In this document: piece by piece, positions 32,918-41,510 of the stretch | Numbering within the stretch: the first letter of the stretch is position 1 | Layout of the letters: each line of letters starts with the position of its first letter | Source of the DNA: Actinomycetes bacterium | Lineage (GTDB): Bacteria > Bacillota > Sulfobacillia > Sulfobacillales > JAIMBI01 | Assembly (NCBI GenBank): GCA_023565505.1 | Contig: JAIMBI010000014.1 | Coordinates: forward strand, 16,206-80,205 | Reading direction: 5' to 3' | Length of the DNA: 64,000 bases | The notes under the pieces: generated by a model | What the model was told of the DNA's origin: nothing | The model's database searches: none | Seen by the model: only the letters and a program-made list of their open reading frames with translations | Translations under genes and position numbers: made by a program

Positions 32918-34954
32918 TTGCACATCGGCCTCATGACGACCGAGTACCCGCCCTTCTTCGGCGGGGGGATCGGCACGTACGCCCGCCACATGGTGGAGCA
33001 GTGGCTCGCCGACGGCCACGCCGTCACCGTCCTCTTGTACGACCCCCGCCTGGGCGAACGCGCGGACGTGGTCGAGGAAACCACCGGGCGGCTCCGCCTG
33101 GTGCGCTTCGGCGAAGGGCCGAAGCCGGACCCTCCGGTGCCGGGCCTCGCCTACGCCGCCGCCGTCAGTTTCCGGTTCGCCGAGGTGCTGGCGGACCTGG
33201 TGCGCCGGGGCGACGCCCCCGACGTCGTCGAGAGCCAGGAGTACGACGCCATCGCCTACTTCGTCCTGCAGCGCAAGCACACCCACGACCCGGCGTTCCG
33301 GGAACTTCCGGTGGTCCTTACCGCCCATGGTCCCAAGTTCATCTGGGACCGGTACGAGGACGGCCCCCTGTACAAGCTGCCGCACTTCTGGACGGGCGAG
33401 ATGGAGCGGTTCTGCCTCGCGGCCGCCGACGCCGTCGTCTCCCCCTCGGCCTACCTCCGGGACCTCATCCGGGCCGAACGCCCGGATCTGGCCGTGCACG
33501 TGGTGCGCAATCCCTTCCGACCGGCCCCGGACCCCGCACCCGCCGGCTCCGGGCGAGGGATCTACTACGTCGGGCGCATCCAGCGCCTCAAGGGCGTGCT
33601 GGAGCTGGCCGCGGCGTTCGACCGCCTGTGGACCGAGGGCTTCCCCGACCCCCTCCACCTGGTCGGCGGCGACACAGCGTACCGTCCCCTCGAGCGTTCC
33701 ATGACCGAGTACCTCCAGCGGAAGTACGCCCGGTGGGCGGACCAGGACCGGCTCCGCTTCCTCGGTCCCCGGCCCCCCGACGCGCTGCGCCGGCTGTTGG
33801 CCGACGCGCGGCTCGTGGTGGTGCCCTCGCTCATCGAAAACTTCCCGTACGTCGTGCTCGAGGCCATGGGGGAGCAGCGCGTGGTCCTCGCCTCCGACCG
33901 GGGCGGGCAGCGGGAGATCATCCGGTCCGGGGAGAACGGCTTTCTATTCGCCCACGAGGGCCCGGAGGCCCTCGCGGCCCGCATCCGCGAGGCGCTCGCC
34001 GCCGACGGACGGGCGCTGGGGGAGGCGGCGCGCGCCACCGTGCTGAGCGCCACCGACCCGGCCCGGGTGGCGGCCGAGAAACTGGAGCTCTTCGAGACCG
34101 TCGTGGCGGGACGTCGCCGCCCCCGGCGGCTCTTCCCCGTCGCCCGGGCGGGGTGGAACCGGGCCCGTCCGCCCGCCCCCGCGCCGCCGCGACGCCTTTC
34201 GGTCATCATCCCCTACTTCAATCTCGGTGAGCTAGTGCGGGAGACCGTCGAAAGCGTGCTCCAGGCCTCTGAGCCGCCGGAGGAGATCATCCTGGTCAAC
34301 GACGGCAGCACCGACTCCCGGAGCCTGGCCTTCACCTACCGCCTGGAGGCCGAGTACCCCACCCTCCGGGTGGTCCGGCAGCCCAACCGCGGCCTCTCCG
34401 AGGCGCGCAACCAGGGCGCCCGGGCCGCACGTGCCCCCTACCTGGCCTTCGTGGACGCGGACGACCGGGTCCACCCGGATCTCTTCCGGACCGCGCTGGA
34501 CCTGCTCGAGGCCTACGACAACCTCGGCTTCGTGGGATGCTGGGTCCAGTACTTCGAGGGCGACGACAGCATCTGGATGGCGTGGAACCCCGAGCCGCCC
34601 TACATCCTCTACCACAACACCGTGCTGAGCGGCGGCATCGTGGTGCGGCGGGACGTGTTCCTCGAGGCCGGGCTCAACGACCCGGGGATGACCTTCGGCA
34701 TGGAGGACTGGGACTCCATCATCCAGATGGTGGGCAACGGCGTCGGCGGGGCCATCATCCCCCGGCCGCTGTACTACTACCGCGTCCGCCGCGACTCCAT
34801 GTCCCGCGCCTTCAACCGCACCAACCGGGAGTTCCTGTACCAGCGCATCGTCGCCAAGCACAAGGACCTGGTCGCGGCCCACGCCGAGGCGTTGGCCGGG
34901 CTTTTGAACCAGAACGGGCCGCAGTGGGGCGTCGACGGACCGACGGAGGTGTAG
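32918..34954 (+). CDS. GT4-GT2 fusion glycosyltransferase
   Basis: A 678-residue enzyme starting at TTG with GGAGGGA eight bases before it; the first residues LHIGLMTTEYPPFFGGGIGT are a standard GT4 N-terminus, supporting this start. The GT4 part (1-410) has GIYYVGRIQRLKGVLELAAA and VPSLIENFPYVVLEAMGEQR with the E-x7-E pattern. The GT2 part (about 425-640) has LSVIIPYFNLGELVRETVES, LVNDGSTDSRS, LAFVDADDRVHPDLF and FGMEDWDSIIQMV. Two different transfers by one polypeptide are likely. It is the last gene of the polysaccharide block and converges with the YQFW-domain gene. Confidence 0.9.
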   Translation: MHIGLMTTEYPPFFGGGIGTYARHMVEQWLADGHAVTVLLYDPRLGERADVVEETTGRLRLVRFGEGPKPDPPVPGLAYAAAVSFRFAEVLADLVRRGDAPDVVESQEYDAIAYFVLQRKHTHDPAFRELPVVLTAHGPKFIWDRYEDGPLYKLPHFWTGEMERFCLAAADAVVSPSAYLRDLIRAERPDLAVHVVRNPFRPAPDPAPAGSGRGIYYVGRIQRLKGVLELAAAFDRLWTEGFPDPLHLVGGDTAYRPLERSMTEYLQRKYARWADQDRLRFLGPRPPDALRRLLADARLVVVPSLIENFPYVVLEAMGEQRVVLASDRGGQREIIRSGENGFLFAHEGPEALAARIREALAADGRALGEAARATVLSATDPARVAAEKLELFETVVAGRRRPRRLFPVARAGWNRARPPAPAPPRRLSVIIPYFNLGELVRETVESVLQASEPPEEIILVNDGSTDSRSLAFTYRLEAEYPTLRVVRQPNRGLSEARNQGARAARAPYLAFVDADDRVHPDLFRTALDLLEAYDNLGFVGCWVQYFEGDDSIWMAWNPEPPYILYHNTVLSGGIVVRRDVFLEAGLNDPGMTFGMEDWDSIIQMVGNGVGGAIIPRPLYYYRVRRDSMSRAFNRTNREFLYQRIVAKHKDLVAAHAEALAGLLNQNGPQWGVDGPTEV

Positions 34955-34969
34955 ACGCCCGCCGCCCCC

Positions 34970-36016
34970 TCAGGGCGTGACGCCGATGGGGACCACCGCG
35001 GAGGCGACCTCGTACGCCGCGCGCTCGGCAGCGGTCTCGTTCGTCGGGGCCGAGGCCGGCCGCGCGTAGACCATCGCGTACCACGTCCCCGGGGCGTCGG
35101 CCGGGGTCGAGAAGGTGTCGGCCGGACCGTAGGGTCCGCTGCTCTCCCAGATGCCGGCCGGGGTCTTGAACCAGAACTGGAACACCGGATCCGCGATGCC
35201 GCGGGGTTCCGCGGCGAAGGCCAGACGGCCGCCCAGGGGCACCCAGGTCCGGGTCGAGAGCACCACCGATCCCGTGGCCGTCGCCGGCGGCGGCGGGGCG
35301 ACGGCGGTGCCGCCGCCCGACACGACCACCTGGTGAGTCGCCGACTTGGCCTCGTACCGGGCCTGTTGGGCCGCCGACTCGGGGTCGGGCGCCGTGGCCT
35401 CGCGCGCGTAGACCAGGACCTGCCACACACCCGGCTCCGTGTCGGGCACGGTGAAGGACGCCGCCGGGGCGAACGGGCCGCTCGACTGCCACCGCCCGTC
35501 GGGGCCGGCCCACCAGAACTGGAACACGGGATCCATGAACCCGTGGGGCACCGCCTCCACCGTGAGCGGAGACCCCGAAGCCACGGCGGCGGGCGCGAGA
35601 AGGCTCACCGTCTGGCCAGCGGCGTTCTGGTAGCCGGTCGTGGTCCCGTTGGGGTGCGCGGCCCAGTCCACCTCCACCGGCGTCGAGTAAGTGGTCAGCT
35701 CCGCCAGGAAGCGCTCCGTGCCGGGGTCGTTGGTGACCACCCGGGCCACCAGGGGGCTTTGACTCCCCGAGGCGACGATCTGGGCGGTGGTGACGTTGAC
35801 GATGGCCAGGGTCTGGCCGGGGGCGAGCGGGGCCGCGGTCACGGCCGTGAGATCCACCGGCTCGCCCGTCCGCGCCTCCGGCAGGCTGGCCGTGAGGCTC
35901 ACGGGCTGCCCGGTCGCCAAAGCCGTCCGGGCTTGCGCCGCGGCGGCCAACACCGCGAGTGCGCCGGGCACCAGCAGGGCGGCCAAGCGGCGGGACCATC
36001 TCTGTCGCTCGTTCAT
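34970..36016 (-). CDS. Secreted protein with two YQFW/VYA domains
   Basis: A 348-residue exported protein. GGAAGGATGTCGAC precedes the ATG and the signal peptide core is LAALLVPGALAVLAAAAQA. It contains two copies of a beta domain with the pattern DPVFQFWWxGPDGRWQSSGP ... GVWQVLVYARE, the second as DPVFQFWFKTPAGIWESSGP ... GTWYAMVYARP. The same domain occurs in the proteins at 41511 and 43897. The YxFW...G.W....Y......W...VYA layout resembles triple-tyrosine-type extracellular beta-sandwich domains. Function is unknown; binding of wall or surface glycans is a guess. Confidence 0.75.
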   Translation of the reverse strand: MNERQRWSRRLAALLVPGALAVLAAAAQARTALATGQPVSLTASLPEARTGEPVDLTAVTAAPLAPGQTLAIVNVTTAQIVASGSQSPLVARVVTNDPGTERFLAELTTYSTPVEVDWAAHPNGTTTGYQNAAGQTVSLLAPAAVASGSPLTVEAVPHGFMDPVFQFWWAGPDGRWQSSGPFAPAASFTVPDTEPGVWQVLVYAREATAPDPESAAQQARYEAKSATHQVVVSGGGTAVAPPPPATATGSVVLSTRTWVPLGGRLAFAAEPRGIADPVFQFWFKTPAGIWESSGPYGPADTFSTPADAPGTWYAMVYARPASAPTNETAAERAAYEVASAVVPIGVTP

Positions 36017-36431
36017 GTCGACATCCTTCCCTTTTTTCGTTTTTTTTGGCGGGCGCTCCGGCCGAGTCCGCCGGGTCCTCGCGCCCCCGGCGGCGACGGC
36101 CCGAGCCAGACCGGATCACCGGGGAAGCCCGTCCAGGGACGTTCCTCGGGCCGCCGCCCGGCACCGGGAGGAGGCCCCGCGGGCGTCCCTGACCCCAAGA
36201 GGGACCCAGGGCAGTCGCACGGGGCTGCGGATGAAGACGCGGCTCGTCCGCCGCGATCCCGGGGCGGTCCCGGCGTATCACGCGATTCGCGGCGGGCGCC
36301 GGGTGGCCGTCGTTCCCACCGTGACTCCCGCGGGTCGACACCCCCGTTAGTCGTCGGGCGCAGCGGGATGATGCCGTGCCTCCCCCCTCCACCGGCAAAG
36401 GCGAGACGGACCCGCAACGCAGCGTTTACGC
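36017..36431. other. Gap between the YQFW gene and the phosphoribosyltransferase locus
   Basis: About 415 bases without a convincing gene. An eight-base T run (36041-36048) lies just upstream of the YQFW-domain gene, in its leader. Base composition drops in the right-hand third toward the lower-GC island. No attachment-site-like repeats were detected by eye. Confidence 0.35.
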
Positions 36432-37722
36432 TCAGAACGGCACGTCCGGGTCGTCGTCCAAACGGTCCCTGGTGTTGAGCCTGTTGAACCTAGTGCGCCC
36501 AGCAGTCCACGGGAGTGTCTGCCTGCAGCGTGGAAAGTTGGTGCAGCCCCAGAAGCCTCGGTGGTCACGATGGTTGATTCGGACCACCAGACGGCCGTCA
36601 CACCCCGCCCCGGGACACTTGGCGGTATTGACGTCCAGGGACATGACCACTCGTTGATTCATGGCCAGGGACAGCGTAGTGACGAAACGTGCGCCGGCCG
36701 CCAGCAGCACCGCCGCGCATTCTGCGGCGGTGCTCCCGGTGGTGATGATGTCGTCCACCAAGAGCACATGCTGTCCCCTCAACTCTCTGTCGCAGCGGAA
36801 CGCCCCGGCTACGCCGTCGGCTCTCCAGGCTGCCCGCCGCCTTCTGGGGAGGATAGTCTCGGACACATTGCAGCAGGTCGGGCTGGAACCGCGGCCCAAG
36901 GGGGCGCGCAGCATTGACTCGCCCGAGCCGACAGGCCGCCTGCACAAGGTCGGCCAGCGAATCGGGCCGCCCGTGCCGCCTGTCGTCCGGCTTTTGCGGG
37001 ACGCGCGTGATGGCGTCGAAGGGGCAGCCATCATCCACCCATCGGAGGGCAACAGCCAGCACCTCCACGAACGGCTCACGAGGGCCAGGCGATCGGTTCT
37101 TCAGATCCAAGAGTCTCCGGGTCGGCTGGTGGCAGCCGTGGCGCGCGTCTCCTTCGGGGAAATAGCGCCCCAACACGACGGTGCGCGTTGTCGAGCGGAT
37201 GTGTTCCCGCAACGGCCGCGACGGCATCACCAGTGTTCCCGAGTTCCCCACCGGGCGGCCCGACTCGCCAATGGTGGTCAAAACCTCTCCAAAGTAACCG
37301 GGGACGCTGTCGGGCGTGACGTTGGCCAGGATGTCCGCCGCCTTGCTGATGTCATCGGCCATCACATCAGTCAGTGCCTCGTCCACGGGTTCGCTGCCGA
37401 CGAGCACCGTACCGACACGGGTCCGGGCGGCCTCTGGAATCTCCCGGGGATCGCAGGTGACGTAGACCGCCTCATACGGCTGGGCGCCGGCCTCGTCCAA
37501 GGCGCGTTTGATGTTCGCCCGCACCGGATAGAGATACCCATCGGCCCAGAGGACGACGTGGTTGCCGGCACCCGTCGGGATGCCGGGCGGAGGCGGACCA
37601 TCAACCAGGTAGACACACCGGACACGCGGCGCCAGTCTGGCACAGGCTCGCAAATCGACCGTCAGCCCGCTCTCCGGAACCCGGACGATGACGCACCGCA
37701 GATCATTCAGCTCGACGAACAT
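36432..37722 (-). pseudogene. Frameshifted phosphoribosyltransferase with zinc ribbon (ShosT-like)
   Basis: Two overlapping minus-strand frames encode parts of one protein. Frame one (from the ATG at 37722) gives about 303 residues: a HAD-like region (NHVVLWADGYLYPVRANIKR, VYVTCDPREIPEAARTRVGT), then DAITRVPQKPDDRR and LLQCVRDYPPQKAAGSLESR. Frame two supplies VAGAF, the PRPP loop HVLLVDDIITTGSTAAECAA, and a topoisomerase-type C4 zinc ribbon (CPGAGCDGRLVVR, CTNFPRCRQTLPW). Homologous order requires joining at about 36813, where two bases appear missing. It overlaps the DprA-like gene by 20 bases. This DprA-phosphoribosyltransferase pairing resembles ShosTA. Real frameshift or sequencing error cannot be told apart here. 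Confidence 0.75.
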
Positions 37723-38680
37723 CGACTGTCAGCAAGGGCGGGGCCGACGCGACCGTCCGCTGCGCCGTGAAGGGTTCTTGCTGGGGTATCAGGCCGTCTT
37801 CCTCGAGCACCATGAGGAGGTCCTCGATGGTGCGAAACACGTGCGCGCCTCGTGCGGCGAACGTCTTCGGCCACGTGAGGTCGGGCCGCTCAATCGCGCT
37901 CTGGGGGATGAACAGCTTGCGCCCTTGCTGCAGGCACTTTCGGGCCTGGATGAGGGCCCCGCTCGTCTCCGAGGCTTCCACCACCACCGTGCCGAGCGAG
38001 AGACCGCTCATCACCGCGTTGCGCATGGGGAAAAAGTATCGCTGAACCCGCTCTCCTGGGTAGAACTGCGATACGAGTGCTCCCGTCTCGGCGATGAGCT
38101 CCTGGAGAGCGGCGTGTTCCTGCGGATACACGCGATCCACAGGGGTCCCGAGCACCGCCACGGTTTGGCCACCCCCCTCGAGGGCGCCGAGATGTGCCGC
38201 TTTGTCAATGCCCCGCGCGAGGCCCGATACGACGACGATGCCGCGCTGGCTCAGGAGGTAGCCCAGCTTCCGCGCCCGCCGCGCGCCGTCCTCCGAAGGC
38301 TGCCGGGTGCCGACCACGGCGATGGCCGGCCGGTACAGCAAGTCGAGGTCGCCGACCACGAAAAGGAACGCCGGCGCATCGGCAACCTCGCCCAGCCGAG
38401 GCGGATACTGAGGAGTTCCCCGTTCGACCACCGTCGCCCGGGGTCCCAGCTTGCGCATCCTGTGCAGGATGGACGCGTGAGTCTGCTGGACCACGTCAAT
38501 CCCAGCACCCGTGGCGCGGGACACCAGCTTGAAGAAGTCCGGCAGCGGCAGATCCAGTGCGCCCTGAACCTTCCCCCAGAGTTGTCGGGCCTCGGCTTTT
38601 CGCGAGCGGGACAGCTCGGCAACGGTGAAGAAGGCGCACGCCCGTGCCCGCGCTCTGGAAGCGGCAGCTCGGTCCAGCAC
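37703..38680 (-). CDS. DprA/Smf-family (SLOG fold) protein, ShosA-like
   Basis: A 325-residue protein starting at GTG with GGGAGGG ten bases upstream. The Rossmann-like DprA domain is clear: PAIAVVGTRQPSEDGARRAR, VVVSGLARGIDKAAHLGAL (GxxxGID motif), TVAVLGTPVDRVYPQEHAAL, GALVSQFYPGE, FFPMRNAVMSGLSLGTVVVE and SGALIQARKCLQQGRKLFI. Housekeeping DprA loads RecA in transformation, but its pairing here with a phosphoribosyltransferase in a lower-GC patch fits a ShosA-type antitoxin or immunity component. The N-terminal 100 residues are helical with no recognised domain. Confidence 0.85.
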   Translation of the reverse strand: MLDRAAASRARARACAFFTVAELSRSRKAEARQLWGKVQGALDLPLPDFFKLVSRATGAGIDVVQQTHASILHRMRKLGPRATVVERGTPQYPPRLGEVADAPAFLFVVGDLDLLYRPAIAVVGTRQPSEDGARRARKLGYLLSQRGIVVVSGLARGIDKAAHLGALEGGGQTVAVLGTPVDRVYPQEHAALQELIAETGALVSQFYPGERVQRYFFPMRNAVMSGLSLGTVVVEASETSGALIQARKCLQQGRKLFIPQSAIERPDLTWPKTFAARGAHVFRTIEDLLMVLEEDGLIPQQEPFTAQRTVASAPPLLTVDVRRAE

Positions 38681-39464
38681 GGCGTAACGTCCCTCCCTCG
38701 TTTCAGGACGGTGCCTTCTTTCCCTCACGGCGGATGAACGCGCACGGATGTGCCGGCCCGCTGGTAGCATACCCCTTTTTTCCCTGACCGGAAGCCCCTT
38801 TGGCGGGTGGATTCGCCCAGCCGACAGCCGTCTCCTTCCGCCCGCCTGGCCTGTGCCACCCCCCAGGGTCTTGCCGTCGCGCTCCCCTGGCGCGGAGACG
38901 CTCGCCGCCCTGCGCTCTCGTGAGGCCCGGGGCGCATCGAGACACCCCCGGATCCGGCGGACGCTGTGGCCGCGCAACCGGCAGCGCGCTCGGCCCAGGG
39001 CACCCAGACGGCCTCGAAAGCCTTCAGGCGCGGGGCACGCCCGCCGCGAGCCGATAGTCCGTCTGGCCGTCGAGGCGGCCTGAAATCCCCGGAACTACCG
39101 AGGCGTCCTGGCCATCCGGTCGTCGCATGGCCGCCACGGAGCAACGGGCCCAAGCCCAGGGGGGTCGGGCCAGGGAGCCGGTCCCGAGGCAGCGGGCAAC
39201 CGCGGGGCCGCGCCTCGCCCAGTCCGCCCCGGCCGGCCGGACACCGGGCGTGCCGTGGACTCCCCCACCACGTCCGTCGGACCGGCCCGCACGGGCGCCG
39301 CCTTCCAACCGGCTCCCCTACCCGAACTTGCCGACCCCCGGTCGGGTAGCGGACGTGCTCCCCCTTTCCTCCCGCCTGGGTCTTCCGGGAGCACCGGGCA
39401 CGCCTCGGCGAAAGCCAACCGGATCCGGTGACGCGGCGTTAACCGAATCGAGGGGGGTCGGGCT
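38681..39464. other. Gap upstream of the DprA-like gene
   Basis: About 780 bases with no convincing gene. On the minus strand GGTATGCT (38767-38774 region) gives a TATGCT -10-like hexamer about 90 bases before the DprA-like start, preceded by an A6 run, which could be its promoter. The remainder is high-GC and shows nothing recognisable. Confidence 0.35.
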
Positions 39465-41264
39465 GTGGGCACACGGCGCCCAGGGTGGGCGATCGGCGGG
39501 CTTTCCGTGTTGTCGGTGTTGCTGGCCGGTTGCGGGACGCCGGCGCCGTCGGCACCGCCGGGGCGGGCAGGGGCCGTCCTCCCGTTTCGGGTCGTGGCGC
39601 AGCGGACGGCCGACCTTGCCCGCGACCCCGTGATGCGCCCGGCGGCGTTCGCCGCGCTGGCCGTCACGGCCGACGGGTGGGTCGCCGCGGTCCCGGCGTC
39701 GAGCGGGACCGTGATCGCGGGGAGCCCCGACGCGGGGGCGACCTGGACCCGGCTCGCCGACCTCTCCGACACTGTCACCGCCCTCGCCTTTCCCACGCCC
39801 AGCGTCGGCTACGCCCTCGCCCGCCCCCCGGCGGGCGGGCCGCCGGAGAACCACACGCTCCTCCGCACTGCCGACGGCGGCCGGACGTGGACCCCCGTTT
39901 TCCGGGGGGCCGTCGTCCAGGTCCAGTTCCTCTCGGCGAACCAGGGTTACGCGCTGGCGCTGGGGAGTCCGGCCCCCGCGTTGCTCGCCACCCGCGACGG
40001 CGGCCGGTCGTGGACCGCGGTGGGAGTCCTCCCGGCGACGAACGGGGTGGTCGACGCCCGCATGGCCTGGAGCGATCCCCGGGTCGGCTGGGTGCTGCTC
40101 GCCTCCGAGCCCGGGGCGGGAAGCCAGGCCAAGGTCCTCTATCGGACGGTCGACGGGGGCCGCACCTGGACCCTGGCCGCCGCGAGTGGGCCGATGGCCG
40201 GGATGACGACCGCCCGGCCGTCGGGCGCGGGGACCCTGCCCATGGGAGGCTACGTGAGCGGCCTCGCCGTCTTCGACGCCCGTGACGCCCGGATTGCCCT
40301 CGCCCGCGGCGGCGCGTGGGCCACCGCCGACGGCGGCCGCACGTGGACGCCCGTATGGACGGCCACGTTCCCGCCGGACGTGCGGGACATCACGGACCTC
40401 GTCATGCCGACGCCGACGGACGGGGTGGCCCTCACCGGCCGCGGCGCGATCTGGATCACCTCGGACGGCACGACTTGGCGGCGCCGCTATCCCCCCGACC
40501 GGCGGATCGCGGCGCTGGCCGCCGGCCCCCAGGGGCTCGCCATGCTCACGACCGGCGGGCAGGTCGAGACGCGCGCGAGCGGAAGGTGGACTGTCCGGGG
40601 ATCCGTGCCGACGGGCGCCTTCGGCGTCACCTGGGCGGGACGAGGCGTCCTGGCGCTGACACCGACCGCCCTGGTGCGTCCGGGACGTCCCGGACGGTTC
40701 CTCCCCCTGCCGCGGGGGTGGCGACTCCTCGCCGCAAGTTTCAGCTCCAGCCGCGACGGGGTGGCCACCGTCCTGCCCTCGGGGGATCCCAGGGGGCCGG
40801 CCCTCGCGGTCACCGCCGACGGCGGGGGACACTGGCGGCTTCTGGCCACGCCGTTCCGACCGGCGGCGCTGGCGGCCCTCGGGCCCGGGCGCTGGTGGGT
40901 CGCGGGCGGCGTGCCGGCGGCGGGACCCCTCCCCCCGAAACCCAAGCCTCCGCCGCTCCGCTGGAACCTCTACGTCACCCGCGACGGCGGCCGCTCGTGG
41001 ACCACGGTGGCCACCGAACAGGGGCTCATCGAGGGCCTGGATATGGTCTCGCCCCAAAACGGCTGGTTCTGGACCGGTACGACGTTGTACCGCACCACGG
41101 ACGGCGGCCGCACCTGGACCGCCCTGACGCTTACGGACGCCCTCGCGTCGGGGACGTTCGCCTTCGCGTCCGCGACCGTCGGCTGGACCGCAGGAGCCTG
41201 GGGTTATCCCCTCTACCGGACGGTCGACGGCGGCCTCGCCTGGCACGCCGTGGCGACGCCCTGA
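39465..41264 (+). CDS. Lipoprotein with Asp-box (BNR) repeats, Ycf48/sialidase-like propeller
   Basis: A 599-residue protein beginning at GTG. The signal ends in the lipobox LLAGC, so it should be lipid-anchored outside the membrane. The rest is a propeller marked by at least seven Asp-box turns: TADGGRTWT, TRDGGRSWT, TVDGGRTWT, TADGGRTWT, TRDGGRSWT, TTDGGRTWT and TVDGGLAWH. This repeat occurs in sialidases and in the photosystem assembly factor Ycf48. Catalytic sialidase arginines were not identified, so a structural or binding role is more likely. Upstream site GAGGGGGG is adequate. Confidence 0.82.
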   Translation: MGTRRPGWAIGGLSVLSVLLAGCGTPAPSAPPGRAGAVLPFRVVAQRTADLARDPVMRPAAFAALAVTADGWVAAVPASSGTVIAGSPDAGATWTRLADLSDTVTALAFPTPSVGYALARPPAGGPPENHTLLRTADGGRTWTPVFRGAVVQVQFLSANQGYALALGSPAPALLATRDGGRSWTAVGVLPATNGVVDARMAWSDPRVGWVLLASEPGAGSQAKVLYRTVDGGRTWTLAAASGPMAGMTTARPSGAGTLPMGGYVSGLAVFDARDARIALARGGAWATADGGRTWTPVWTATFPPDVRDITDLVMPTPTDGVALTGRGAIWITSDGTTWRRRYPPDRRIAALAAGPQGLAMLTTGGQVETRASGRWTVRGSVPTGAFGVTWAGRGVLALTPTALVRPGRPGRFLPLPRGWRLLAASFSSSRDGVATVLPSGDPRGPALAVTADGGGHWRLLATPFRPAALAALGPGRWWVAGGVPAAGPLPPKPKPPPLRWNLYVTRDGGRSWTTVATEQGLIEGLDMVSPQNGWFWTGTTLYRTTDGGRTWTALTLTDALASGTFAFASATVGWTAGAWGYPLYRTVDGGLAWHAVATP

Positions 41265-41510
41265 ACCCGGCTCCGAGGGGCGGCGCCCCCCAGCCCCGGA
41301 TGGGTTGACTCGGCCGGACCCTGGGCTCACCCGTGCCCGTCGGCGCATGGCTCCCCGCGGCGACCGGATCCGTACGACCTCCGGGAGAGCCCCGAAGTGC
41401 CGTGCCCCGGCGACGATCGACCCCGGCAGCTTGCGGCCGGGCCAGGTTGCCATATACTGGGTGCCAGGGATCCGTCGGCGACCGCGCGAGGAAGAGGAAG
41501 GGAACCGTCG

